NCBI GenBank assembly: GCA_007115705.1
Contig: QXEO01000873.1
Span: 620,001-684,000, forward strand
DNA length: 64,000 nt
Direction: 5' to 3'
Origin: Dactylis glomerata
Lineage: Eukaryota; Streptophyta; Magnoliopsida; Poales; Poaceae
Of this stretch, positions 22,635 through 35,406 are shown in pieces. Below the pieces are notes generated by a model. The model was given only the letters and a program-made list of their open reading frames with translations. It did no database searches and was not told the DNA's origin. Made by a program: the position numbers and the translations under genes. Every line of letters starts with the position of its first letter. Positions within the stretch are counted from its first letter, which is position 1.

Positions 22635-25600
22635 TGCTCCCCTTCTTGAATTGAAGTCGTCCTCGATGCAACCTCATCTTCTTCACCGAAGTAAGGCTTC
22701 AAATCTGCAATGTGAAATGTAGGACTTACCGTACCAAAATCTGCAGGAAGCTCAAGTTTATATGCATTATCATTGATTTTCTCTATCACCTAAGGACCAT
22801 CAGCACGTGGCATTAACTTAGACTTGCGCAAATCAGGAAAACGATCTTTGCACAAATGCAACCAAACAAGATCACCAACCTCAAACACAACATGCTTTCG
22901 TCCTCTATCCCCAGCAACTTTATACTTAACATTCATGCGTTTTATGTTGTCTTTAGTAGTTGCATGCAATTTTAAAATCAATTCAGCACGCTGTGTAGCA
23001 TCGAAATTATTTTGCACTGAAGATGGTAAAGGCAAGAAATCAATAGGTGCACGTGGAACAAAACCATAGACAATCTGAAAAGGGCTCATCTTGGTGGTAG
23101 AATGCAGCGAACGATTATAAGCAAATTCAGTATGAGGCAAACACTCTTCCCACAATTTTAAGTTCTTCTTTAAAATAGCCCGCAACATAGTAGATAAAGT
23201 TCGATTAACTACTTCAGTTTGTCCATCAGTTTTGGGATGACATGTAGTACTAAACAGCAATTTAGTCCCCAACTTAGCCCATAAACATCTCCAAAAGTGG
23301 CTAAGAAATTTAGTATCATGGTCAAAAACAATAGTATTTGGCACACCATGCAAACAAACGACATCACGAAAAAACAAATCAGCAATGTGCGCAGCATCAT
23401 CGGTCTTGTGACAAGGAATAAAGTGTGCCATCTTAGAAAACCGATCCACAACAACAAAAATACTATCCCTCCCCTTCTGTGTACGAGGTAATCCTAAAAC
23501 AAAGTCCATCGAAATATCCTCCCAGGGAACACTAGGAATAGGAAGTGGCATATATAAACCATGTGGATTAAGGTGAGACTTAGCTTTTTGACAAGTAGTG
23601 CAGCGTGCCATGAATCTCTCAACATCTCGCCGCTTGCGTGGCCAAAAGAAGTGTGCAGCAAGAACATCCCCCGTCTTCTTGACACCAAAGTGTCCCATTA
23701 ATCCTCCTCCATGCGCCTCCTGTAACAACAAAAGACGAACGAAACCATCTGGGATGCATAGTTTGTTAGCACGGAACACAAATCCATCATTAAGGATGAA
23801 TTTGTTCCATGTTCTACCATCTCTACAATTTTGCAACACATCTTTAAATTCAGCATCATGCAAGTATTGTTCCTTTATAGTTTCCAACCCAAAAATTTTG
23901 AAGTCAAGCTGAGATAGCATAGTATAGCGGCGCGACAAAGCATTAGCAATAACATTATCTTTACCCTTTTTGTGTTTGATAACATAAGGAAAAGACTCAA
24001 TAAATTCAACCCACTTTGCATGTCGACGATTCAGTTTTGCTTGACTACGAATATGCTTCAAAGATTCATGATCAGAATGTATAAAAAATTCTTTAGGCCA
24101 TAAATAATGTTGCCAAGTTTCTAATGTCCGAACAAGCGCATATAATTCTTTATCATAAGTAGAATAGTTCAGACTAGCCCCACTCAATTTTTCACTAAAA
24201 TATACTACAGATTTGCCCTCTTATAATAACACACCTCCCAAACAAATTCCACTAGCATCACATTCAAGTTCAAACGTCTTATTAAAATCAGGAAGTTGGA
24301 GCAATGGAGTATGTGTTAACTTATCTTTCAGTATCAAGAAAGCTTCTTGTTGTGCATCGCCCCAAACAAAGGGCACATCCTTCTTTGTGAGCTCATTCAA
24401 TGGCGCGACAATAGAACCAAAATCTTTCACAAAGCGCCTATAAAACCCAGCGAGGCCAAGAAAACTCCTCACTTGTGTGACCGTCTTCGGCTGCGGCCAA
24501 TTCTCAATAGCTTTAATCTTGGCTGGATCAACTTCAATTCCCTGTTCTGTAACAACATAACCAAGAAAAGCAAATCTATTTATGCAAAAGGTGTACTTCT
24601 CAAGATTGCCATACAAACGTGCATCACGTAAAGCATTGAAAACAGCACGTAAATGATCCAAATGGTCTTCTAAAGATTTGCTATATATGAGAATGTCATC
24701 AAAATAGACCACCACAAATCGACCAATAAAAGCACGTAAAACTTCGTTCATCAGTCTCATAAAGGTACTAGGTGCATTAGTTAAACCAAACGGTATTACT
24801 AACCACTCATATAAACCGAACTTAGTTTTAAAAGCTGTTTTCCATTCATCTCCTAATTGCATACGAATTTGGTGGTAACCACTACGCAAATCAACTTTAG
24901 AGAACATAATAGAACCACTCAACTCATCCAGCATGTCATCCAAACGAGGTATAGGGTGACGATATCGAATGGTAATATTATTAATAGCTCGACAATCAGT
25001 ACACATGCGCGAAGAACCATCTTTCTTAGGTACTAAAATAATAGGAACAGCGCATGGACTAAGAGACTCACGAATATAACCTTTGTCCAATAATCTCTGG
25101 ATTTGTCATTGGATCTCTTTTGTTTCTTCAGGATTGGTGCGATATGGCACACGGTTGGGCAGTGAGGCTCCTGGAATCAAATCAATTTGGTGTTCTATCC
25201 CACGAATAGGTGGAAGTCCAGGTGGAACATCTTGTGGGAAAACGTCCATGTATTCCTGCAAAAGGTTAGCAACCTCAGGTGGCAAAGAAGGAGGCATATC
25301 CTCAAATGAAAACAGAACTTCTTTGCAAACGATGGCATAGCATGGAGTAATATTCACATCAAGTTCAGCAAGATCAGATTTGCTAGCAAGTAAACAAGGA
25401 TTCTTCAAACGAATTTCAGTAGCATGGTTAGAATCAGATTTAGAAGTATGCTTAGGGGGTACAAAATCTGCAGCAATAATCTGATTCTCACTCTTATGTT
25501 TTTCCTTGTTTTTTAATCTACTAGCTCTAGCAAGATCATCTTTTAAAATTTATTCCGGAGTCATGGGTTTAAGTCCAATCTTCTTGCCGGCATGTGTAAG

Positions 25601-27152
25601 AGAATACTGATTAGTTTTACAATTATGTACAGATTCTCTATCAAATTGCCATGGTCTACCAAGTAACAAAGAACAAGCTTGCATAGGTACAACATCACAA
25701 TCAACAAAATCTGAATAGGTACCAATAGTAAAATGCACGCCTGCAGTTCTTGTTACCTTGAGCTTACGGGAGCTCTCAAACCATTGAATGTAATAGGGAT
25801 GAGGTCGGTGTCGTGTGGGGAGAGCAAGCTTCTCCACCATGTCAATACTAGCCAGATTGTTACAACTCCCTCCATAAATGATGATCCGGATAGCTCTCTC
25901 CTTAACAACGCCTCTTGTTTGAAACAAATTGTGGCGTTGATCATGCTCAGCTTTGCTCAATTGCACACTCAAGACACGTTGTGCAACTAAACTCTTGTAT
26001 TGATCAGCAGTTTTAGCTCCCATTACCTCCATCTCCTTGTCAGAATCAGAATTGGCACCATCACGTGCAGCAATAAGTGCCAATGTATCATCATCAAAAT
26101 CACTCGCAGAGTCATATTCGCCATCTTCAAGCACCACCATCACACGTTTGGTTCTACATTCTTTTTCGATGTGACCAAACCCAAAACATTAGCGACATTG
26201 AATGTCGCAAGTCTTCCCCATGGAGGCCATGGAAGAAGAACTCCGTGTCGGACCAGCAGATGGTGATGGAGCAGGAGCGGGTGGCGTTCTTGATGTGGGT
26301 GTGGTATACCTGGAGGTGGAAGGGCCTGGTGCATCCCCATGAGAAGGTGGAGCTGATTGACGCGCAGACCATGAAGAAGTACGACCTGCAGAATTATTAG
26401 GTCTTCTCCATGATGGTTGTCGATCCTGCACTTCGAGTTCAGCTTTACAAGCAAGATGAAATAAACGAGTAATAGTGTTGTATTCCTTATAGTCTAAAAT
26501 ATGCTGAATCTCCTTATTTAAACCACCAAAGAAACGTGCAAGCATAGCTTCATTATCCTCTACAATACCACAACGAATCATGCCCGTTTGTAACTCTTGA
26601 TAATATTCTTGTACGGAATTTTTGCCTTGTTCTAAATGAGCCAATTTTTAAGCAAGTCCCGTTGATAATGTTGAGGTACAAAACAAGTACGCATGGCATG
26701 TTTTAGACCAAGCCAAGTAGCAGGAATATTAGCATGATGGACTCTACAATATTCAGACCACCAAATAGAAGCAAAATCTGTAAATTCACATGTAGCAGCA
26801 CTAACACGCAAATGCTCAGGGTAGCGTAAACATGCAAAATGATGCTCTACTTCTAATTCCCAAGTGAGATATGCATCAGGATTATATCTACCCTCAAATG
26901 GCGGAATATTTAATTTTAGTTTGGCCACATGTTCATCATCACGTATCGGACGCGGAGGTGGACGAGCGTTGCGGTTGTATTGCCGCGGACGGCCAGGTGC
27001 AGGTTGTTGGACCCCGTCCTCCTCGAGCTCATTTTCATCTTCGAACTCGTTTTCCCCCTCGTCGGTAGCATATCCATCCTGGGTGGCCGCCTACGTAGCG
27101 GCTGCAGCTGCAGCTGTAGCTGTAATGGTACCCGCAGATGGTGGTACTATAG
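22325..27152 (-). pseudogene. pol: A2 gag-pol, heavily decayed
   Basis: Domain order on the minus strand: gag core (WWSEYCRVHH), zinc knuckle remnant, protease-like DGGS changed to YGGS, RT with intact YFDD, RNase H, integrase zinc finger and DDE core, GPY/F-like C-terminus, and an LTR-encoded tail (GPITRARAKQLNYQV). Breaks: a one-base deletion near 26640, TAA near 26190 in the zinc knuckle, TAA at 25550, TGA at 25106-25108, TAA at about 24218, and TAG at about 22787 from a 3-base deletion. Protease loses its catalytic Asp (tat for gat near 25870). It cannot be functional. Confidence 0.9.
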
Positions 27153-27558
27153 TGATGAGGACATCCCATCTATTGATACAACCGCTGCACCTACAGCGGA
27201 ACACATACAAGGACCCATCACTCGAGCTCGTGCCAAGCAACTTAACTATCAGGTACTTTCGTTTCTTGGAACTCTTTCTCACATACATGAGAATATGATG
27301 CTGCCTAAATCAGATATGTTTGATACCCTTAGGAATGATGGACCTAGCATGGATGAGATGGACAAGCATTGGAGCATGATCGTGCATGGAGATGGTAGCA
27401 AGCGTTTGAGGATTGAAGAAGATGCCACGAGTGGAGATTTCAGAACTTTGAAGCCACCATAATGAAGGATGAAGACTTGGACGAAATATACAAAGAACTA
27501 CTTCATAAATTCATCCTTAGATAAATATGGTGCTGCGTCACTTTTATTTTTGGGCCAG
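27153..27558 (+). repeat. A3 5' LTR remnant (406 of 925 bp)
   Basis: Matches 32072-32477 with four differences seen by eye. It stops at GGGCCAGG and continues with gag DNA (GCCATCTGCGGGTACC). Because U3 downstream parts, R and U5 are gone, it cannot start a normal genomic transcript. Confidence 0.92.
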
Positions 27559-30500
27559 GGCCATCTGCGGGTACCGTTACAGCTGCGGCAGCTGCTGCGG
27601 CCGCTACGGAGGCGGCCAACCAGGATGGATATGCTGCTGACGAGGGGGAAAATGAGTTCAAAGATGAAAATGAGCTCGACGAGGACGAGGTCCAACAACC
27701 TGCACCTGGCCGTCCGCGGCAATACAACCGCAACGCTCGTCCACCTCCGCGTCCGGTACGTGATGATGAACATGTGGCCAAACTGAAATTAAATATTCCA
27801 CCATTTGAGGGTAGATATAATCCTGATGCATATCTCACTTGGGAGTTAGAAGTAGAGCAACGTTTTGCATGTTTACGCTACCCTGAGCATTTGCGTGTTA
27901 GTGCTGCTACATGTGAATTTACAGATTTTGCTTCTATCTGGTGGTCTGAATATTGTCGAGTCAATCATGCTAATATTCCTGCTACTTGGCTTGGTCTAAA
28001 ACATGCCATGCGTACTCGTTTTGTACCTCCACATTATCAACGGGACTTGCTTAAAAAATTAACTCGTTTAGAACAAGGCAAAAATTCTGTACAAGAGTAT
28101 TATCAAGAGTTACAAACATGCATGATTCGTTGTGGTATTGTCGAGGATAATGAAGCTATGCTTGCACGTTTCTTTGGTGGTTTAAATAAGGAGATTCAGC
28201 ATATTTTAGACTACAAGGAGTACAACACTATTACTTGTTTATTTCACCTTGCTTGCAAAGCTGAACTTGAAGTGCAGGATCGTCAACCATCGTGGAGAAG
28301 AGCTAATAATTCTGCAGGTCGTACTCCTTCATGGTCTGTGTGCCCATCAGTTCCACCTTCTCGTGGGGATGCTCCAGGTCCTTCCACCTCCAGGTATACC
28401 ACGCCGACGTCAAGAACGCCACCAGCTCCTGCTCCATCACCATCTGCTGGTCCGACACGGAGTTCTTCTTCCATCGCCTCCACGGGGAAGACTCGCGATA
28501 TTCAATGTCGCAAGTGTTTTGGGTTTGGTCACATCGAAAAAGAATGCAGAACCAAACGTGTGATGGTGGTGCTTGAAGATGGCGAATATGACTCTGCGAG
28601 TGATTTTGATGATGATACATTGGCACTTATTGCTGCACGTGATGGTGTCAATTCTGATTCTGACAAGGAGATGGAGGTAATGGGAGCTGAAACTGCTGAT
28701 CAATACAAGAGTTTAGTTGCACAACGTGTCTTGAGTGTGCAATTGAGCAAAGCTAAGCATGATCAACGCCACAATTTGTTTCAAACAAGAGGCGTTGTCA
28801 AGGAGAGAGCTATCCGGATCATCATTGATGGAGGGAGTTGTAACAATCTGGCTAGTATTGACATGGTGGAGAAGCTTGCTCTACCCACACGACAACGACA
28901 TCATCCCTATTACATTCAATGGTTTGAGAGCTCCCGTAAGCTCAAGGTAACAAGAACTGCACGCGTGCATTTTACTATTGGTACTTATTCAGATTTTGTT
29001 GATTGTGATGTTGTACCTATGCAAGCTTGTTCTTTGTTACTTGGTAGACCATGGCAATTTGATAGAGAATCTGTACATAATGGTAAAACAAATCAGTATT
29101 CTCTTACACATGCTGGCAAGAAAATTGGACTTAAACCCATGACTCCGGAACAAATTTTGAAAGATGATCTTGCTAGAGCTAGTAGATTAAAAAACGAGGA
29201 TAAACATAAGAGTGAGAATCAGATTATTGCTGCAGATTTTGTACCCTCTAAGCATTCTTCTAAATCTGATTCTAACCATGCTACTGAAATTCGTTTGAAG
29301 AATCCTTGTTTACTTGCTAGCAAATCTGATCTTGCTGAAATTGATGTCAATATTACTCCATGTTATGCCATTGTTTGCAAAGAAGTTCTGTTTTCATTTG
29401 AGGATATGCCTCCTTCTTTGCCACCTGCGGTTGCTAACCTTTTGCAGGAATACATGGATGTTTTTCCACAAGATGTTCCACCTGGCCTCCCACCTATTCG
29501 TGGGATAGAACACCAAATTGATTTGATTCCAGGAGCCTCGCTGCCCAACCGTGCACCATATCGCACAAATCCTGAAGAAACAAAAGAGATCCAACGACAA
29601 ATCCAGAGTTTGTTGGACAAAGGTTATATTCGTGAGTCTCTTAGTCCATGCGCTGTTCCTATTATTTTAGTGCCTAAGAAAGATGGTTCTTCGCGCATGT
29701 GTACTGATTGTCGAGCTATTAATAATATTACCATTCGATATCGTCACCCTATACCTCGTTTGGATGACATGCTAGATGAGTTGAGTGGTTCTATTATGTT
29801 CTCTAAAGTTGATTTGCGTAGTGGTTACCACCAAATTCGTATGCAATTAGGAGATGAATGGAAAACAGCTTTTAAAACTAAGTTCGGTTTATATGAGTGG
29901 TTAGTAATGCCGTTTGGTTTAACTAATGCACCTAGTACCTTTATGAGACTGATGAACGAAGATTTACGTGCTTTTATTGGTCGTTTTGTGGTGGTATATT
30001 TTGATGACATTCTCATATATAGCAAATCTTTAGAGGACCATTTGGATCATTTACGTGTTGTTTTCAATGCTTTACGTGATGCACGTTTGTATGGTAATCT
30101 TGAGAAGTGCACCTTTTGCACAAACAGAGTTGCTTTTCTTGGTTATGTTGTTACAGAACAGGGAATTGAAGTTGATCCAGCCAAGATTGAAGCTATTGAG
30201 AATTGGCCGCAGCCCAAGACGGTCACACAAGTGCGGAGTTTTCTTGGTCTCGCTGGGTTTTATAGGCGCTTTGTCAAAGATTTTGGTTCTATTGCTGCGC
30301 CATTGAATGAGCTCACAAAGAAGGATGTGCCCTTTGTTTGGGGCGATGCACAACAAGAGGCCTTGATGATACTGAAAGATAAGTTAACACATGCTCCATT
30401 ACTCCAACTTCCTGATTTTAATAAGACGTTTGAACTTGAATGTGATGCTAGTGGAATTGGTTTGGGAGGTGTGTTATTACAAGAGGGCAAACCTGTAGCA

Positions 30501-32381
30501 TATTTTAGTGAAAAATTGAGTGGGCCTAGTCTGAACTATTCTACTTATGATAAAGAATTATATGCGCTGGTTCGGACATTAGAAACTTGGCAACATTATT
30601 TATGGCCTAAAGAATTTGTTATACATTCTGATCATGAATCTTTGAAGCATATTCGTAGTCAAGCAAAACTGAATCGTCGCCATGCAAAGTGGGTTGAATT
30701 TATTGAATCTTTTCCTTATGTTATCAAACACAAAAAGGGTAAAGATAATATTATTGCTGATGCTTTGTCGCGCCGTTATACTATGTTATCTCAGCTTGAC
30801 TTCAAAATTTTTGGGTTGGAAACTATAAAGGAACAATACTTGCATGATGCTGAATTTAAAGATGTGTTGCAAAATTGTAAAGATGGTAGAACATGGAACA
30901 AATTCATCCTTAATGATGGATTTGTGTTCCGTGCTTACAAACTATGCATCCCAGATGGTTCCGTTCGTCTTTTGTTGTTACAGGAGGCGCATTGAGGAGG
31001 ATTGATGGGACACTTTGGTGTCAAGAAGACGGAGGATGTTCTTGCTGCACACTTCTTTTGGCCACGCATGCGGCGAGATGTTGAGAGATTCGTGGCACGC
31101 TGCACTACTTGTCAAAAAGCTAAGTCTCGCCTTAATCCACATGGTTTATATATGCCTCTTCCTGTTCCTAGTGTTCCTTGGGAGGATATTTCGATGGACT
31201 TTGTTTTGGGATTACCTCGTACACAGAAGGGGAGGGATAGTATTTTTGTTGTTGTGGATCGGTTTTCTAAGATGGCACACTTTATTCCTTGTCACAAGAC
31301 CGATGATGCTGCGCACATTGCTGAATTGTTTTTTCGTGATATTGTTCGTTTGCATGGTGTGCCAAATACTATTGTTTCTGATCGTGATACTAAATTTCTT
31401 AGCCACTTTTGGAGATGTTTATGGGCTAAGTTGGGGACTAAATTGCTGTTTAGTACTACATGTCATCCCCAAACTGATGGACAAACTGAAGTAGTTAATA
31501 GAACTTTATCTACCATGTTGCGGGCTGTTTTAAAGAAGAACTTAAAATTGTGGGAAGAGTGTTTGCCTCATATTGAATTTGCTTATAATCGTTCGCTGCA
31601 TTCTACCACAAAGATGAGCCCTTTTCAGATTGTCTATGGTTTTGTTCCACGTGCACCTATTGATTTGTTGCCTTTACCATCTTCAGTGCAAAATAATTTC
31701 GATGCTACACAACGTGCTGATTTGATTTTAAAATTGCATGCAACTACTAAAGACAACATAGAACGCATGAATGTTAAGTATAAAGTTGCTGGGGATAGGG
31801 GACGAAAGCATGTTGTGTTTGAGGTTGGTGATCTTGTTTGGTTGCATTTGCGCAAAGATCGTTTTCCTGATTTGCGCAAGTCTAAGTTAATGCCACGTGC
31901 TGATGGTCCTTTTAAGGTGATTGAGAAAATCAATGATAATGCATATAAACTTGAGCTTCCTGCAGATTTTGGTACGGTAAGTCCTACATTTAACATTGCA
32001 GATTTAAAACCTTACTTCGGTGAAGAAGATGAGGTTGCGTCGAGGACGACTTCAATTCAAGAAGGGGAGCATGATGAGGACATCCCATCTATTGATACAA
32101 CCGCTGCACCTACAGCGGAACACATACAAGGACCCATCACTCGAGCTCGTGCCAAGCAACTTAACTATCAGGTACTTTCGTTTCTTGGAACTCTTTCTCA
32201 CATACATGAGAATATGATGCTGCCTAAATCAGATATGTTTGTTACCCTTAGGAATGATGGACCTAGCATGGATGAGATGGACAAGCATTGGAGCATGATC
32301 GTGCATGGAGATGGCAGCAAGTGTTTGAGGATTGAAGAAGATGCCACGAGTGGAGATTTCAGAACTTTGAAGCCACCATAA
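27559..32381 (+). pseudogene. pol: A3 gag-pol polyprotein, best preserved A copy, 5' truncated and one stop
   Basis: The frame is open from the deletion junction to TGA 30993-30995, then to TAA at 32379-32381. Domains: gag core (residues about 5-140 counted from 27774), zinc knuckle CRKCFGFGHIEKEC, protease-like DGGS near 28830, RT with KVDLRSGYHQIR and YFDDIL (30000-30010), RNase H (ECDASGIGLGG, YDKELYAL, IHSDHESLKHI, IADALSRR), integrase HHCC finger (CTTCQKAK), DDE core (SMDFVLGLP, VSDRDTKF, TDGQTEVVNR), GPF module, and the LTR-encoded tail from 32072. The only break is GGA to TGA between RNase H and integrase. The gag start is deleted. It alone has CGA at the site where A1, A2 and B have TGA. 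Confidence 0.93.
32059..32071 (+). other. A3 polypurine tract, inside the coding frame
   Basis: AAGAAGGGGAG followed by CA precedes the LTR start at 32072. It primes plus-strand DNA synthesis. It is read in frame as part of the polyprotein (QEGEHDEDIP), a constraint shared with B and D. Confidence 0.85.
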
Positions 32382-32996
32382 TGAAGGATGAAGACTTGGA
32401 CGAAATATACAAAGAACTACTTCATAAATTCATCCTTAGATAAATATGGTGCTGCATCACTTTTATTTTTGGGCCAGGCCCATGTAATTTTCGCAGCAAA
32501 TAAGACAGCCACTTTTAGGAGTCCGAATTTGAGGAGAAAAGGCCTGTTAGGGGTCCGTTCGACCACCCAACCCATGGCTGGTCGCACCCCTACCTTTTCC
32601 TCCTCAAATACCCCCGTAGCCGTCATTAGAACTTGGATTTTGTTTAGACTAAAAGTTAGCCATTGCTGCAACTACGAGCTCGACTTTTGAGGCCAATCGC
32701 CGAGAAGAAGACCGCCTATTCGGAATCCCACCTTTTGAATAAAGCATACATCTTTCATCCGCAATATCTTGATTGCAGTATTAGTTCTTACTTGTTCTCA
32801 ATTTCAGGTAGGAATTAAGACCCTCGCTGGTCAGGCTGATCGTGCATCCGCAAGATCAGTAACTCTCGGAGATTGTCCTAGCGATTGCATTGGCGCACGA
32901 GCTTCGCACATGTAGTCGGATCGTCAAGCACAAACTCCATCCACCAAATCGACATATCAAGATCTCATCGAAAGATCGGCCACCTTTGCCCTATCA
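32072..32996 (+). repeat. A3 3' LTR (925 bp)
   Basis: Runs from TGATGAGGACATCCC to CCCTATCA. Its first 310 bp encode the end of the polyprotein up to the TAA at 32379. The length equals the A1 and A2 LTRs. Confidence 0.93.
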
Positions 32997-33272
32997 TAGA
33001 GGAACGCAGCGAGCACATGGTACATGGATGCCAGGCTGTGGTTGTGGTGGTAAACGGGCCAGGATTTCCCGGAACCTGGCGTCGAGCTTGGTGTTGAAGG
33101 ATGCCTCAAGACCAGCAATCTTGTCCATCGCATTAGAAAGCTTGGAATCAACATCACCCAAGCATGTGTCCACATCTTGTGCACGCCCCACCAACAGCCG
33201 AGTGAAGTGGGCATGCAACTCTGCACTAGTCATCTTCTCCGGATCAACATCATCCTTCGTGGTTCCTGTCAT
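32997..33272 (-). pseudogene. gag: A2 gag N-terminus, cut off by A3
   Basis: The ATG at 33270-33272 starts MTGTTKDDVDPEKM, then LHAHFTRLLVGRAQDVD, a heptad-like stretch probably used for Gag-Gag contact, and the Pro-rich linker where A3 is inserted. Sequence continues on the other side of A3 at 27152 (IVPPSAGT). It is collinear with A1 gag 2721-2440. Confidence 0.85.
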
Positions 33273-34469
33273 GGTTAGCATAGAAGCAAGCACAAATATA
33301 TATACCTACGCACTATGGAATATGGTGGAATCACGTGTAATCCGTCAAGCAGTATAGAAAGCTCTTACAAGTTCTTACCAAACAGGAGGAAGGTGATATG
33401 CAACCAGCAAAGATCAGCGACTCCCAAAATTGCACAAAGCGATTAACAGGTGTCGATACAAAGCACGTGCAGAAATATGTGGAGCTGTAGGAAGGCTTAT
33501 ATGGTAGCAAAAACAGCAAATATCAAAACAGTAATGCAATGTTGAAAGAATGCTCAACAACGGTACTGTGCTGGTCCTAGGCTAGACCGTGCTAGAGACG
33601 CGAGCCGAGAACACTAAGAAAGTCACGGCGCGGCACAACAAGCAGAAAGAAATAGCTCAAAAGCAAGATATAAGTGAAGATCTGCAGGAAATTCCGGGTC
33701 CGAAACTTCAGAGGGCAAAAACTCGACCTTCCCGGACTCTTTTGGGAATTCTGGGCGTTCTGATGGCCGCTCAGCGACGAAGTTCATATGCAAAAGTTAT
33801 GGCCAATCTAAGTGGCTAGATAGAACTTTTTGTATGCTGTGGCTAGATAGAACTTTTTGTGCTGAGCATTTTGAGTGGTCGCACGTCGAAAACGGAGTTC
33901 GTATGCAAAAGTTATGGCCAATCTAAGTTTGCTGTCCAAAACTGTCAAAAACTGACGAAATTGTCCAATTCGGACTGATTTCGGACTGGAGTAGTAGGAA
34001 TCGGGTCAAACGGACTAGGATGCGGATTTGACTTTTTTTCGGATATTTTTTTTTGCTCTTCTTCTTCCTCTTGCCTGGCAACCGAAACTTAACTTACGGA
34101 CTCTGAAAAAGGCACGGATGAAATTGGAAGGAACGAACAAAACCTAATGTGAAGGCGGTGGTGGAAGTATATGGCGTGGTGGTGGAAGGATATGGTGGAG
34201 GAGTGGTGCAAGCGTGCGGCGGCGGCGTGACTAGGGTGATTCGAACTCGTAACTCTAATGGAACAGACACTAAGACCAGCAACTCGACACGCGGATGCAG
34301 ACACAAATTCAACAATGCAAACTGAAAAGACAATGCAAAGGCTCGGATGGTTGATGGGACAAGATGATCTAAACCCTAACTGTATTTTTGGCTTTTTCGT
34401 GGTTTATAGGTATGAACACAGATGCAATCTAGACTACGAAAATAGTAAATCTCACCGAGCAACCTGAAA
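33273..34469 (-). other. A2 5' leader
   Basis: Non-coding leader collinear with A1 2722-3841. It has a local duplication: TATGCAAAAGTTATGGCCAA occurs near 33788 and 33902, and TGGCTAGATAGAACTTTTTG near 33813 and 33840, which A1 does not have. Confidence 0.7.
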
Positions 34470-34479
34470 TCTGATACCA
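34470..34479 (-). other. A2 primer-binding site
   Basis: TGGTATCAGA in minus sense, two bases from the 5' LTR, complementary to initiator-Met tRNA. Confidence 0.85.
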
Positions 34480-34481
34480 CT

Positions 34482-35406
34482 TGATAGAGCAAAGGTGTCC
34501 AATCTTTCGATGAGATCTTGATATGTCGATTTGGTGGGTGGAGTTCGTGCTTGACGATTCGACTACACGTGCGAAGCTCGTGCGCCAATGCAATCGCTAG
34601 GACAATCTCCGGGAGTTACTGATCTTGCGGATGCACGATCAGCCTGACCAGCGTGGGTCTTAATTCCTACCTAAAATCGAGAACAAGTAAGAACTAATAC
34701 AGCAATCAAGATATTGCGGATGAAAGATGTATGCTTTATTCAAAACGCGGGATTCCGAATAGGCGGTCTTCTTCTGGGCGATTGGCCTCAAAAGTCGAGC
34801 TTGTAGTTGCAGCAATGGCTAACTTTAGTCTAAACAAAATCCAAGTTCTAATGACGGCTACGGGGGGTATTTGAGGAGGAAAAGGTAGGGGTGCGACCAG
34901 CCATGGGTATGGTGGGTGAACGGAACCCTAACAGGCCTTTTCTCCTCAAATTCAGACTCCTAAAAGTGGCTGTCTTATTTGCTGCAAAAATTACATGGGC
35001 CTGGCCCGAAAATAAAAGTGACGTAGTACCATATTTATCTATGGACGAATTTATGAAGTAGCTCTTTGTATATTTTGTCCAAGTCTTCATTCTTCATTAT
35101 GGTGGCTTCAAAGTTCTGAAATCTCCACTCGTGGCATCTTCTTCCATCCTCAAACGCTTGCTGCCATCTCCATGCACGATCATGCTCCAATGCTTGTCCC
35201 TCTCATCCATGCTAGGTCCATCATTCCTAAGAGTAACAAACATATCTGATTTAGGCAGCATCATATTCTCATGTATGTGAGAAAGAGTTCCAAGAGACGA
35301 AAGTACCTGATAGTTAAGTTGCTTGGCACGAGCTCGAGTGATAGGTCCTTGTATGTGTTCCGCTGTAGGTGCATCGGGTGTATCAATAGATGGGATGTCC
35401 TCATCA
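34482..35406 (-). repeat. A2 5' LTR (925 bp)
   Basis: Ends TATCA (minus) at 34482 and starts TGATGAGG at 35406. Flanked by target copy CAGCA at 35407-35411. Confidence 0.92.

Larger units (their letters stand above)
27153..32996 (+). mobile_element. Element A3: CRM-like gypsy element inserted in A2 gag, opposite strand
   Basis: Both outer LTR ends are present, TGATGAGG at 27153 and CTATCA at 32996. Flanks are TATAG (27148-27152) and TAGAG (32997-33001), a target duplication with one mismatch. An internal deletion fuses the 5' LTR after its 406th base to gag (27558/27559), removing the LTR end, the primer site, the leader and the gag start. LTR parts differ at about 4 of 406 sites, so A3 is younger than its host A2. 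Confidence 0.92.
21710..35406 (-). mobile_element. Element A2: CRM-like gypsy element, split by A3
   Basis: A complete but decayed copy with both 925 bp LTRs and a perfect target-site duplication, CAGCA at 21705-21709 and 35407-35411, inserted into element F. Minus-sense order: 5' LTR (34482-35406), primer site, leader, gag N-terminus (33272-32997), A3 inserted in gag, rest of gag-pol (27152-22325), 3' LTR (21710-22634). The LTRs differ at more than 30 positions by rough reading, so it is the oldest of the dated copies. Confidence 0.93.

Noticed and set aside
26929..27462. 177-codon plus ORF spanning A2 gag DNA and the A3 LTR
   Set aside because: Chance continuation: antisense gag joined to the coding-type LTR start at 27153.
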